Source of the DNA: Aphelenchoides besseyi | Taxonomy: Eukaryota > Nematoda > Chromadorea > Rhabditida > Aphelenchoididae | Direction: 5' to 3' | DNA length: 64,000 nucleotides | Assembly (NCBI GenBank): GCA_024699855.1 | Contig: JAMPIQ010000002.1 | Span: forward strand, 11,222,001 to 11,286,000 | Shown: positions 41,484 through 53,287 of the stretch, in pieces | How the letters are laid out: each line of letters opens with the position of its first letter | How positions within the stretch are numbered: position 1 is the first letter of the stretch | The notes under the pieces: generated by a model | Seen by the model: only the letters and a program-made list of their open reading frames with translations | What the model was told of the DNA's origin: nothing | The model's database searches: none | Position numbers and translations under genes: made by a program

Positions 41484-42024
41484 ATGTTGGTGTTTCAGAT
41501 GTTTCGAAGTTTACTTAATCTTTCGTTTACTGGTTTCAAACACGTGATTGCACATAATCAATCGTTAAACAAATTCCTTGGTGCACCTAACTCTCGTCAT
41601 TTTTTTTATACAACCAGTCAGCTGTCACGTGCGCTGGAAATTCGTTCGTTCCAAGAGCTTCAAGACTATTACGATCAGGCAGACGATCGATTAGCCATCT
41701 TCGAGTTCTATGACGATAGTCAAGGAGTTTGCAAGTTACAGTCTGCGCGACTACAAAACAAGATCGACAATGCCGATGAAGAGGTAAGCAACTTGTTTCG
41801 ATCACAACGTTAAATAACGTTGCTTTTAGAATTTGGATCTCGTACGTGTAGACGTTTTGACTTCTGTAGATTTGGCCAACTACTTTGAAATTGAAACGGT
41901 TCCAACATTGATCAGCTTCTTTCATTGCGAAACAATTGAGAGAAAAGAAGGAAACTGTACCGATGAAGAGCTGCAAGCTATGATTGACCATTTAATTGAG
42001 CGACATCATCAGAGTCTCGAATGA
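41484..42024 (+). CDS. Mitochondrial thioredoxin-like protein, first active-site Cys lost
   Basis: Two exons are joined over a small GT/AG intron near 41782-41830. The N-terminus is basic and amphipathic (MFRSLLNLSFTGFKHVI...), like a mitochondrial presequence. Starts at 41484 and 41499 are both in frame, and a GTTTCAG directly before the second favours it if that is a splice acceptor. The thioredoxin fold shows as LAIFEFYDD, VRVDVLTSVDLANYFEIETVPTLISFF (with the cis-proline TVPT) and a closing helix. At the place of the usual W-C-G-P-C-K it has S-Q-G-V-C-K, so the attacking cysteine is Gln and the second is kept. It is unlikely to be a classic disulfide reductase. It could serve as a scaffold, a monothiol enzyme or a complex subunit; the role is inferred. 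Confidence 0.75.
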
Positions 42025-42646
42025 TTTTCGATCTGAGCTTCGAGCGCTCTTCATTTACTCAACTCGTTGCCGTGAATAAGTTGTTTATTGTTGCGAGTAA
42101 ATTATTGATATCAATTGAGGTTTTCAAACGTTAATGCGTTAACTTGATGGAATAGGTGTTGATTAATGATATACATTGAAGAAGGTGCTTCATGTCAACG
42201 ATTGACTTTAATGATACAAAGAGCATCATATTGGGTTACATTGCAATGTTAATTGTGTGCTTATAAACAGTACGTTTGTATTATAAAAACATTTTGTTTC
42301 AATCTTTCAGCCCGCAAAACAAACCACTGGCAACTGAATTCGGCAATTCATCGCCGCAAATCTCAACGGCAAACGTGTGATTCACAGGTTTTTGGCAATG
42401 CAACGTTTAGAGAGAATTGTTTACGAAGTGCACCGACGAAGAAACACTCTGAATTCTTAGCATTCATGCGACCGTTGGATCACTGTCACTCCCATTTTAA
42501 GTGGTTGCGTTTCAATTCACACGCGCCGACCTTTTGGATGATGCGCACAGTGAAGAAGACAAATCGCTGCCAAATACTTTCTTTTACCTTAATACGCTTC
42601 AGGATAGTTTCTTCCCCTCTAATTTTTGCCCAGTTATAGGAACAAG
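42025..42646. other. Intergenic, possible 5' UTR exons
   Basis: Frames at 42253-42639 and 42501-42815 are open but cannot be joined in phase to the next gene. A TATAG acceptor at 42635-42639 lies seven bases before the start at 42647, so a 5' UTR intron or trans-splice site there is plausible. Confidence 0.35.
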
Positions 42647-44491
42647 ATGCCTTATTACAAAAGAGAAGATGTTCGTTCTGGAAGGCCGCATAGACACACA
42701 AGTGAACCATCGCGTAATGAAAGTCGATCGTTTAGTTCGCAAAAAGCTCGGAAAGCTCCCGATCCACCGAAACTCAACGTTTCTCTTAAACATGTCGAGG
42801 ACCTGGAAACAATAACGTACGAACGCAAACGATTTGAAACCACAAATCGAACTGTCGAAGAACGAAGAACATTTGAGAGTTGGACCGAAAGATCGTCACA
42901 TCCACAACATTACTCGCACTTACCGTCCAACTCGAAATCTCATGGTCTTGTTAGTGGAATGCAATACTCTGACACTCGATCAACAAACTGGAAAGATCGA
43001 CATGGAAATTTGCGCAGTAAGTTTATTTACATCTTACAAAAATAAAACTGTTCAGATGGCACAAACAACGAACCACAGTCTTCCAATCAAAATGGCAAAC
43101 CGAAATCGAATTACCGTTTCTTTCAAAGTGAAGATGGAAGAATTAGTCCCGCATTGACAAGTTCAAGTGGTATGTTGGTTTTACAAACTATTCGTAAAAT
43201 TAATTGTTAAAGAAACATCGTCTGTTTATCGCACAGCGGCAAGTCAATTTTCGGATCATGAATCAGATGGCGCTCGTAAGCTCTCAAATAACAGACTGCA
43301 ATCATCAACCGCGCATTCAAATGGAAACAAACCGAATCAGCGAAGTTTTGCAGAGACACAAACGATGTCACGACCCACACAGAAACCGAATGGGTTTGTT
43401 ATATTCGCTAATTGAGACTACAGTTTTGCTTTTAGTGACACAAAAGCTCTGAATGTGGAATACGAACGACTGAGACAATTGTTTGGTCAATATGAAGGAT
43501 TACTGTCAACGCTTAACAACAATAATGACTCGTTACAAGAAGTCCAGGTTTGTCAAGCTTTTGAATTTTATATAAACTGCGAAATTTAGATGAATTTGAT
43601 AAGTCAGTTTCATCGGCTGAACAATCTCTGGAACCCAACATCTCAAGAATTTAAGAAGCAACCTGAAAAGATGGAAAGATCAACTACGCAGAAATTTACT
43701 CTTAATACGCCCATGAACGTGCAGTCTAATAATCAAGTATCTCGTTGCAATACACCTGCAAATCAAGAGCCAGTTCAACGTAGTGAAACGCCAACATTGC
43801 CTAAAGAAGTTCAACCAAACCTCGACGACAGATCGGAAACTCCCGACAGTCTGAAGACTACGGATATAACCTTGACTGATATTCGAAACATTCATTCACC
43901 CGATCCTGTAAATCGTGCTATAACCATAACCAATACGCGACAACAATTCGATGAAAATACGAACGACGATATTAGTTTTATACAAAGTGTTGTCAACCAA
44001 ATGGACGAAAACTTCAAACAACCATCAGATTTCAATCGGCATGCATATGTTGGTGAATACCGTACATTACGCTCGCCATCGTCCACTAACAATGTAGAGA
44101 CCATTTCACCTTTTAAAGAAGAAGCCAAACAAACAAATGAAATCAATTCACCGACCAAACGGCAATCTTCGATTGAACGACCAAACGAAGTTCCACCTGC
44201 ACCACCGCTCCCAAACTTCTCAGGTTCAAAGGTAGAAATAACGAGAATTGCATGTACACCAACTTTGCTTATAGGTCTCTTCATCGCCAACTAACATCAA
44301 AGTAAACAACAACCATTTTAAAACCTCTCAAGAAATCACTTTTCTAAAAACGTCCGTTAAACCAAACGTACGAACTTGGTTGAATGATTCAAATATTGCA
44401 CTAGGAATTTCAGGAAGCCACCGATGCACCAGTTGGATGGGACGAAGTAATGCGAGACATTCGAACAAAAGTCAAACGCTACGATAATTGA
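42647..44491 (+). CDS. Long disordered protein with a short coiled coil
   Basis: Six or more exons are read in frame from MPYYKREDVRSGRPHRH. The protein is rich in Ser, Asn, Gln, Thr, Arg and Pro over most of its length (about 500 residues). One ordered part is a helical region (ALNVEYERLRQLFGQYEG, then MNLISQFHRLNNLW), likely a coiled coil. A proline-rich VPPAPPLP-type motif near 44190-44215 could bind SH3 or profilin. The C-terminus WDEVMRDIRTKVKRYDN is compact and may be a conserved binding motif. It has no signal peptide or membrane segment. I do not recognise the family; a cytoskeletal adaptor is one guess, unproven. Confidence 0.65.
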
Positions 44492-44817
44492 GAAGATTTC
44501 AGTTAAAAGTATTTTGCATCAATTTGCTTTCGTCCGTTGGTAAACGAATTCTACCGATTGTTGTTATTTCTAGTCGTGTTATTAGCTTTATTGTATAGTC
44601 AAATACCATAAATTTTATTGGATTCTGCATTGCCATTGCTTTGATTGACCGCTGGACTGAATGAAGCTCAAAATGTTGTTGGAAACAAAGTGAAAACACC
44701 TGCAATTTCGGTTTTTAAGTGCGAACTGCAAACTAAGGACGCAGTTTTGAGTTAATTTCCTGCTCATTTTTATTCGCCGATTTTAACCATTTCGGTTTAT
44801 CAACATTTACGTAGTCG
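44492..44817. other. Short intergenic spacer
   Basis: No gene is seen between the disordered-protein gene and POLDIP2, both on the + strand. Confidence 0.4.
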
Positions 44818-45977
44818 ATGTTGCAAATTCATCGTAACATCTGCAATGGAATTGGACGTTCAATTCGCGTTCATCAACGTCGACTAGGAAGGTGAGTGTC
44901 GATGTGTGGTTGTCTGGTATGTCTTGTTTATTTAAGTTCAAATACGCCGGAAGCTGAGGTGTTTGCTGTTGGTCGACTTGCAGAACGATCTCATACGCGC
45001 TACAAGAGTGGTCAGGTAATGAACTTTGTATAAAGACTACGAAAATTGTCGACATCTTAGATATTCCTTCATCGTGTTTTTGCTTATCGTGGTGAGTTAT
45101 ATTCCTTGAGTTTTTGTTATTTTTTTTTTGAAGGGGTTATCGTCTGTTCATTTGATTGCAAGGTTTATGGCCGAAAGGACAATCAATTCGACGTGACTCC
45201 GTATTACCAAGTTCTTGTGCATAGAGGCGATTGGAGCCAAATGGTAAGTATGATTTCGGATTTTAGTTTAACTTTACTTCAGCGTTTTTCACACGACATG
45301 ACTACGTACATTAGTGATAGTGCAAATCGTGACGGATCGAAACCACTGAGCGTTATACACGGAATGGATTGCGTTCCGCACTCCGACATTTATCCGCTGT
45401 CAATACTCAGTCCTACGGGCGAATTCAAACCACCAATTGAACACGATCTTTTCAAACGTCTTTTTCAACTTGTTGATGAAACTCGACCGGGTAAGTAAGC
45501 TGTTTCAGCATTTATGTCTTTTTTAAAGAATTGGGATATAATCTCATTCCTGACCTTGCTCATCATCGCATTTGGTTGGCACCACAATCAACGCATATTG
45601 AGACCACGGACACAATTCGAGTTATGATCACGACATACTATCTCGGTCAAACATCCACAAGCAATGGACATGGAAAACATTTTTGGCGATACGTAGTTCG
45701 CATGGAGAATTTAGATGATCGGAATGTTTTGCTTCGTGAACGCCACATCAAAGTCTTTTCGTTGAATAATCTAACTCAAGCTTCGGGCGGTGGAGTGGTT
45801 GGCGAGATGCCTCGACTTAGTCGCGATCATCCGGTCTTTCAATTTTCCAGTGTAGTCGATGTCTCACAAAAGAAAGGAGCTCATATGTGGGGGAAATTGA
45901 AGCTAGAAAGACAAGACGGAACATCATTTGACGTGAACCTACCGACAGTTTTATTAGGTAGTTGCATAAGAGATTAG
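44818..45977 (+). CDS. POLDIP2 ortholog (YccV-like plus ApaG domains)
   Basis: Polymerase delta-interacting protein 2 acts mainly in mitochondria and also binds DNA polymerase delta and PrimPol. Exon 1 (MLQIHRNICNGIGRSIRVHQ) looks like a mitochondrial presequence. It joins in phase to a block with RYKSGQ, then LHRVFAYRGVIVCS, the YccV-like domain, which continues with TPYYQVLVHRGDW and HSDIYPLSILSP. The ApaG domain follows: TTDTIRVMITTYYLGQ, FWRYVVRMENLDD, LRERHIKVFSLNN, GGGVVGEMPRLS and GAHMWGKLKLERQDG. The order and spacing match human POLDIP2. An antisense frame at 44807-45055 is a shadow. Confidence 0.92.
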
Positions 45978-46401
45978 TTATTGATATGACGCGTCTTTTC
46001 ATTCAAGTAACAAGAAGAAACTCAGCTTCATATTTTGCTATTTAGCAGTGAAATATGTAAAAATCGTTAAAAAGGTAACAAGTTTCTTATGCAACTGCTT
46101 ATTTTAGAGTGCAATGCCGAGTTAAACTCCAATCAAGCGAGTGAAAATGTCATCCAATGAATACGTGGTATTAAATGGTTCTCTTTTACCTAGATCACGT
46201 CAATAGTCTCTTTTTTTGTTTACGTTTTTGAATTAAACCGTACAAATATCATCGAAGGTTATAAACGGACATTAACACGAATTGAGCAGCTATGTTAAAG
46301 TAACGAAGATTGTTGAGATTTTATAAACGCGTTTGGTTGTTGTTTAGTGTTAACCGTTTATTTAAACACGTTTCAAAAACTTTGAAGTTAACAAAAATGA
46401 A
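45978..46401. other. Intergenic between convergent genes
   Basis: This is AT-rich sequence between the 3' ends of POLDIP2 (+) and CLEC16A (-). No gene is seen. Confidence 0.4.
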
Positions 46402-49400
46402 CTATAGATGTTTGACTGAACCCTGAGGACTCATAGCCGGATCATCGGGTACATTGTTCGAATACTCATCTTTTGTATCGTTTTCGGGTTTCGTCATTAA
46501 ATGCAACGATCCGGGACCACCTGATTGTGTGTGATTTCTTTTGATCGGTGACGAAGCAGCTGGTTGTTCGTTATGCTGAGTTTTGTCTGCTTTCGTGCTT
46601 CCGCCCAATAACGCGGAAATCAATTGCAATTTGTGTTGTCGAGATGTCTTTCGACCCTTAAGTTATAACTTACAAATCAATTGTGAAATCGTTAAACCAA
46701 CTTTTCCTAATCTTTGTTTTGCCGCCATACAACGAATATGGTCATCGAAAATCAATTTTGCGCTGAGTTGTGGTGATGATTTTGATTTGCTCCGACATTT
46801 CACATCTTCGACCACAACGTGCAAAGTCCGACCATCGTTCGGATCGCCAGAAACATGCGTATCCTAAACAAACAAATAGAAGGGCTCTCTGACTGTTTGT
46901 AAAACCTGTAGAAGACCCGAAAATCTGACAATTGCCCAACCGAGTTTTCGTTTATCAGGTTCAACAAGAATCAGTTGATGTCGATCGGTGACGAGGAATC
47001 TGGACGCTTTTTCATTTTTGTTGGTACTCACGTAACAAGCCAACAAATCACAATTATCTAAATTCACTTATCGAAGTTTGGAGAAATGAGTGTTACTTAC
47101 TTAAATTTATACAATCATCTAATTCTGCCATTGCCTGAACTTTCGAATTCAACGGCAAATTCTCCTCTCGTTCGCCAAGTAAGTCGTGAGCGAATCGTCG
47201 CAAAATGAAAAAGAACTGGAGAGTCTACAAAAATGTATGTAACCAAGATGAACAGTTTCAACTCACTCGTCGAATTCGCTCTTCATTTCCACAGGGTAAA
47301 CGTTGTGATAACGGAATCTTACTTAGTGGAGTGCTACTTGGTGGCAAATACAGTGATGCATTCGAAGCGATACTATCCATGCGAACAGTGTTTTGCTAAA
47401 TGTTTTCATAGACTGTAAGCTGATTAATCTGATTGTACCTCAACCAAGTAATGTTCCTCTTCAAACATTTCCAAGAACAGGTCCTCGGTAAATACAATTT
47501 CGTTTAATCGCCGCGCCAACTTGTTCTGTATCGAAAGAGCGAGATCAGCGGCCGATTTGATGAAGGCGTTATCATCTTCCAAAGCCAAAACTAAGCCGCG
47601 AATGACGATACAACATAGTTCGAGAGTAATTGGACGCAATGAAGTGTCTGCAATCCAATGTTCAGTTGTCGCAAATAAACTCGATCACCTGAAGCAGTTG
47701 CTTTCTCCAATACGTACAGCAAATTGGCCGACAAAGTTTTGTCGCATTTGGCGTTCTTCTTTTCGCTGGGAAATTGAGCAGCTTCGAGCACCTCCTTCAC
47801 TGTACCTAAATGTGAATAGACACGTATAAGTGAACTCAAAAACAAACACACCAAAAACAAGCGAAACAACAAAAAAGCCACAAAACGGCACAAACACGTA
47901 CGACACGAATATTGTTTTTATTCATGACGTACCCGTGTCAAAAGTTGAATAAAAATGAACGCCTAACAAAATTAAGGTTAGTTCGACGTGATTAATTGGA
48001 TTATCGCAAGAAGCTTTTGTCCTTTTTTTCTCACCTTTGTTCTGACATATTGAATATACCAGAAGAAGAGCGTACAATGTGCAGTGATCATCTCCACCGT
48101 TCACAAGCGCATCCAAATGAGCACAGAAAAAGAGTCTAAGGTTGTAGATAGAGTCAAATTAACCGTTTAATCGTGTTGTTACCTCGGTGTCGGTGTGTCT
48201 CGGCAACTACTCGGTTCCAAATACAGTCCTTTCTCTACGTGACGTACCCAATGCGAACGAATATCGTTTTCGTCACCAAAAAACAACGGCGTGAGAACCG
48301 CTTGGACTACATGCTCATCGTGAATCGTTAGAATAAGATGAGAAAGTAGGAATAGGGCACTGACTTTCGAAAGCAAAATCGTTGAAATAGTTTCTCGTAG
48401 TGATGCTAACGACGCCAAATACAATGGACTGATAACATAGTAGGAAATACTGTTGACAAGTAGCGCATTCTGAAACAACATATGTGCATTTGAAGGTCAG
48501 TTTTTATATTGACTAACCAATTCTTCGTTTTGAACCAATAAGATATCATTTAGATAGTGCATATTGTCCAGGTGAATGTCAATCATGTTCAACAGACGTT
48601 CGCGGTTTGTGAGTTCATTTTGAGCAGAACGAGCAAATGTATCCATTTCCACGTTTTGTCGTGCAATTTCCTTTGCCAACAGTGTAAAATAATCTTGAGC
48701 TCGACTGACAACAAACTTCATTGTTCCTTCATCTTTTAGCTGAAATACGACAATAAATTTCGGATGAGCGTGGAGGACGTACACGAAAAACGTTCAATGT
48801 AATTGTGCGTACAGCGATTCGGACCATCGACTCACTGTGATTAAAAAACTTCAGAGCTTCGGTAAACAAGGGAAACTCGTGAGTAGTCTAAAATCTCCGT
48901 CAAATCCAAAAAAACCCAAACATACTTCATTGAAGAAGAAATGAACCGTATTGAGGTTTAGTTTGAAAGACAAGGTCTTCAAAAAGGATACGTAATAAGC
49001 GAGTAGTTCTTCGTTGTCAAAATCGAACGGATGGCTAATCATCAAATTCACGTGATTATTGCTGAGAAGAAAATCTAAAGTTTTGCGTGATGGAAGAACG
49101 TAAAAACCAAAACTTACAAAGCGATGTTTCGTTCCGCAGATTCTCGAACATAATATTCAACGTTTGAAGCAACTGCACGTTCACATAACCACCACACTTT
49201 TGCTTCATAATGTTCGTGAAATGAACGAGCATTTGGCGTTCAAGGAAGAAACTAAACATCTTGAATGTGTTCGTGGTGTTTGAAAACTCACTCGAAAACT
49301 GAACTGTCATTCTGATCACCCCAAATGAGTATCTCCGTCATGGTACGCACGGCCTCAATGATAATTGCTTTGTTGTTTTCCGTAATCTTCTCATTTTTCG

Positions 49401-49539
49401 TTAACACTCCATGCAGATATCTGAAAAGTGAACGCAAGTGATCGATATTGTTCGCAGAAACGAACTTTAAATATTCCACAGAGTGCGGGTTCTTCGACTT
49501 CCACAAACCTCCGGAGTTTCCGGCTAAACGTCGAAACAT
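46402..49539 (-). CDS. gop-1: CLEC16A ortholog (C. elegans GOP-1), endosomal regulator
   Basis: CLEC16A/GOP-1/Ema works on late endosomes, autophagy and mitophagy; C. elegans GOP-1 promotes Rab2 activation in phagosome and dense-core vesicle maturation. The start at 49539 reads [20 protein letters not shown]. The FPL domain follows: LVETI-like [20 protein letters not shown] (49318-49360), then [34 protein letters not shown] and [19 protein letters not shown]. Later blocks are [76 protein letters not shown] and [20 protein letters not shown] sequence. The C-terminal tail is short and polar, ending SPQGSVKHL, much shorter than in vertebrates. More than ten introns. It is divergently transcribed from SAMM50. 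Confidence 0.92.
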
Positions 49540-49754
49540 TTTCAAAGGCTCTCAGGAAATAGAGATCATAACATTGACAAATGGTAAGCTCACATAAGCT
49601 GCTACTTCTTAGCAATCACAAAAAGCACAATCTCCGTGTGCAAACAAAATAAAATGAATCGACCGGACATTGAAGAGCAGAGTAATCCACGAGTTATTTT
49701 AAGGCGCGTTGGGTTTAATCGTTGAGAAGTTGCAATTTTTATTCGTTCACGTCT
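49540..49754. promoter_or_regulatory. Shared bidirectional promoter of CLEC16A and SAMM50
   Basis: Only about 215 bp separates the two start codons, which point away from each other, so both promoters must lie here or overlap the 5' UTRs. I see no TATA box that I would assign with confidence. Confidence 0.55.
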
Positions 49755-51243
49755 ATGGGCTATCAAGCTGCCGAAGCGGTTTATAATGGAGCACAAACTC
49801 TTAACTGTCGACTTACGGGAATTCAGTTTGAGAATGTGCTCAAAACCAAACGATCGTCATTGTTACTCGAAACGATGGAGCTCTACAAATCAAAGACGTT
49901 GGATGAACTGATTCGAAAGTCTCATATGGCTTCTGTGCACATGCAGGTATTGTTTAAAGACCTTGAATACATTGAGCTTTTTGCGTATTAGGAAGTTGGA
50001 TTAATGGAAGGTTGCTATTCGATAATTGAAAAAGATCCAAAACGAAAAGATGGATTCATTCTTCGGTTCCTGATGAAAGAACCGAAAGCTATTACTGTTG
50101 GTGTAAAAATGGGAGTTACGAACACTGGCAATGCGGATGGAAGTGTGACTGCATCTAAACAAGTGAGTGTACGCAAATTTTCAATATCATTCAAACACGT
50201 TAACTAGAGATTCTCCTTTTACTTTTAGAGTATTTTTGGAAGTGCCGAATCTGCTGATATTTCCTATTCAAAAGCATTACGCGGTGGACACAACTTCAAT
50301 GTGAATTTCGTTAAGCCTTGGCTTGGTTGGCAATCCTATCGAAGTACGGGTGTTAATGTTCGCCGTAGTTGCGATCTTCTCAATTGGAATCTCACTAATT
50401 TGACTGAAAATGCGATCAATATCCAACACGCAAACTCCGCATTCGATGGACTACTTTCACAACTGATTCGTGCGAACATTGTTTGGCGTTTTCTTCAACC
50501 CACTGCAAAGACAGCTTTCCCTATTCGTGAACATGCCGGACATACCACCAAGTTTTCGTTAGAACACGTTCTCTCATACGACAAACGCGATCGACCGATT
50601 TTGCCCGAAACCGGTTACATTGGCAGATGGACCGCTGAAATTGCCCCGTTCATTGGTGATTCGCACTTCTTTCGTTCAGAGTTCTTTGTTCAAGTAAGCT
50701 TCTGAACATCTTCGTCGATCATCATATCTGTTTAGGCGGCTGCTAAATTACCTTTTGGCTTTTTCTTCAATAGTTCACTTCAAACTCAAATGCTTCAAAA
50801 TATCGGCGATCGAACGCTACACGTGTTGGATCGTTTGTATTTGGGAGGACCTTTAGATGTTCGTGGCTTCAAACTCAATTCAATAGGTCCACGGGTTGAA
50901 GAATGTGCGTTAGGCGGAGCATTCTCTCTTGCTACAACTGCTCATTTGTACTATCCGCTTTATCCCAAAAACATGGTTGGTATTCGATCAAAACTATTTA
51001 CAAATATGTTTGTAGTTTTTTGCACACGCTTTTGCGTCTGCCGGTTCGGTGGTTTCAGTTCGTTCTCGTAACTGGCTCAACGATGCTTTGGATTCGATGC
51101 GATGTAGTGCGGGAGTCGGTGTTACAGCAATAATTCGCGACATAATTCGATTCGAACTGAACTACGTCGTCCCCGTTGCTTTCGTTCCCGGTGATCAATG
51201 TGAACCGGGACTCTACTTCGGCGCCGGTGCTCGTTTCCTGTGA
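49755..51243 (+). CDS. gop-3: SAMM50 / GOP-3, mitochondrial outer-membrane beta-barrel assembly
   Basis: Sam50 is the Omp85-family channel that inserts beta-barrel proteins into the mitochondrial outer membrane. The start at 49755 gives a short leader, then a POTRA-like domain (LTGIQFENVLKTKRSSLL, KSKTLDELIRKSHMAS). The barrel follows: GGHNFNVNFVKPWLGW, FSLEHVLSYDKRDRPILPE, DRLYLGGPLDVRGFKLNSIG (the Omp85 L6 region with the VRGF motif) and a C-terminal FELNYVVPVAFVPGDQ with final GLYFGAGARFL. This last signature is the beta-signal-like end of Sam50. The acidic N-terminal extension of human SAMM50 is missing. AATAAA lies at 51353-51358. ERGIC2 begins 300 bp downstream on the same strand. Confidence 0.94.
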
Positions 51244-51543
51244 AGTTTTCAGACGAAAATTTGCTTGCGAACGGTTGTCCAGCAATTAGGTTCAATTCCT
51301 TTTCCTAACCCATGGCTTAATTTTGCAATGTTTCTTGTTGTTGTTACATCCGAATAAACAAAGCCTTTCATTCCAATAAGCAGACAATCAGTCCATAAAG
51401 AGAAACCATTGTACAGCGAACTTCTTACTGGAAACTTTGAAATGTTAATGAAATGGCGTTTTGAGTCAATTATATATTGGTTGTGTGGTGGTTACCTTTT
51501 TGTTGGGTATTTTAGACGTGGTAGTTTTTTGTATTTAGCGTGC

Positions 51544-53021
51544 ATGTTGCTGCCGGACAACGAGATTCGTCATAGACGGCATGCACTCAACGATTATGTT
51601 CGGGAGTTCGATTCGTTCAACAAGGTTTCGGAAGATGTACAAGAACAGAAAAGTCCTTTTGCTGGACTGTGTATGTTTACAACCGAGTACTAATGTTGGC
51701 ACGTTGATTTCAGATGCAATCGGGTGCTTTGTGATTATTTTCGTTTTATGTGTTGGCCAAATTAACGACTACATTCAAAACGATGATGTTATATACAAAT
51801 TTGATGTTGACATTTCTTATGACGAGTAAGTTCTCTATTATGATTTAAAATACGTTGTCGTATAGAAAACCCACGATGGCATTCGATCTGATGATTGCGA
51901 TGCCGTGTAGTTCGTTGAATGTGTTTGCTTTGAGTCAAGGAGGTGGTTCCAATAGCGCAGAAGGAATTGTGAAGGAGCCATCGAGATTTGAGATGGACGA
52001 CAAAGAACAAAAATTGTGGGATCGATTGAAGGAAGCTCAGCAAAAACAATATCAAGTTGGAACTCGATTCAAAGCCCTGAGTGATGTTGGTTTCTATATT
52101 TCTCTTCTTGATCGTTTATTCTGCGTTTAAGATGTCTTTTGTGAGCAGTTATGTTGAAGAAGGTCTACGATCAATTGCCGATGATAAAGTGGCAGAAGAA
52201 GTTAACGAAATTCAGCAACGTCGTGATTCTGCACCTTCGAAACCGAATCAAAATCGTGGGGGTCATGAAATCGTGATGTTGATCGGAAATGGAATGGGAA
52301 TGTTTCAGTTAATCAAAGGCAAGTCGTTTATTTTTTTCTTATCTTTGAATTGTTTCAGATAATACAAATGTCGAAGATCAAAGCTCAGCTTGTAGAGTAC
52401 ACGGCTCGATGAGTATACTCAAGGCCGAAGGCAAATTGATCGTTTCACCAACAAATACGATCAATTTACAAGAGTTTTTTGGTGCTGAAATTGGAGGTCA
52501 TACAGCAACTAATTTCTCTCATCGTATTGAAAGTTTTCACTTTGGACCACACATTCGCGGACTTGTCACGCCTTTGGGTGGAGCCGATAAAATTTCGAAT
52601 AACGGACATACAATGTACAAATATTTTATCAAGATTGTGCCAACACGTATCTACAATCGTTTTGGAGGCCATACACTTACCTATCAATACTCGGTTACTT
52701 CAATGGTTTGTTTAGGCGACAGTGAGTTTGAAAAGTTTAATTTTTAGCAACGAGACATGAATGAGTCGGGATTTGTTTCGAGCGGCATTGCATTCACATA
52801 CGAATTTACTGCTTATGTTGTTGAGATTTGGCCAAAACATATGTGAGTCGAAAATAACTGCCCTAGTGGTTTTTAATGATCGTTACAGAAGTTTTATTCA
52901 ATTTGTTCTTCGACTGTGCTCTGTAGTAGGAGGAGTGTTTGCATCAAGTGTCGTTTTACATACGATCTTTGGCAAGCTGTCAAGTTCTTTTCCATGCAAT
53001 AAAGCGTCGATAATACGCTGA
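51544..53021 (+). CDS. ERGIC2 / Erv41-like cargo receptor
   Basis: ERGIC2 (Erv41) pairs with ERGIC3 (Erv46) and cycles between ER and Golgi as a membrane cargo receptor. The start at 51544 gives a short cytoplasmic end with LNDYVREFDSFNKV, typical of the family. The first membrane segment follows (AIGCFVIIFVLCVGQI). The lumenal part has YKFDVDISYDE, the block ending SACRVHGSMSILKAEGKLIV, FSHRIESFHFGPHI, MYKYFIKIVPTRIY and YQYSVTSMQRDMN. The second membrane segment is FVLRLCSVVGGVFASSVVLH. The cysteine before RVHG is conserved. Upstream in-frame ATGs at 51439 and 51445 would add a hydrophobic leader foreign to the family, so I prefer 51544. Small introns are throughout. Confidence 0.9.
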
Positions 53022-53287
53022 GATTCAAATACCTGATGTTCCTGTTGTTAATTTATTTTGCCTTGATGGTTTCAAACCGGTTGTTTTTGCAATAGAACGT
53101 TTGTAATAAGTTATTCGTGATAATGTTTGTACTGTAAGATATAGTGTTTGACGTGCATTACGCTTTCAATACGGTTTATAAACAAAACGCCTTAAGACGG
53201 ATTTGTTAGTTGTTTTTGGTTTCTGGACCATGATTATCGTATTGAAATCCTAAGTTTACGGTCAATTAAAAACATTCAGGAGTCAAA

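Noticed and set aside
42501..42815. Possible upstream exon of the disordered-protein gene
   Set aside because: Its phase at the candidate donor does not match the exon starting at 42640, so the start at 42647 is preferred.
44807..45055. - strand 82-codon frame
   Set aside because: Antisense to the first three POLDIP2 exons, which match the family in order and phase.
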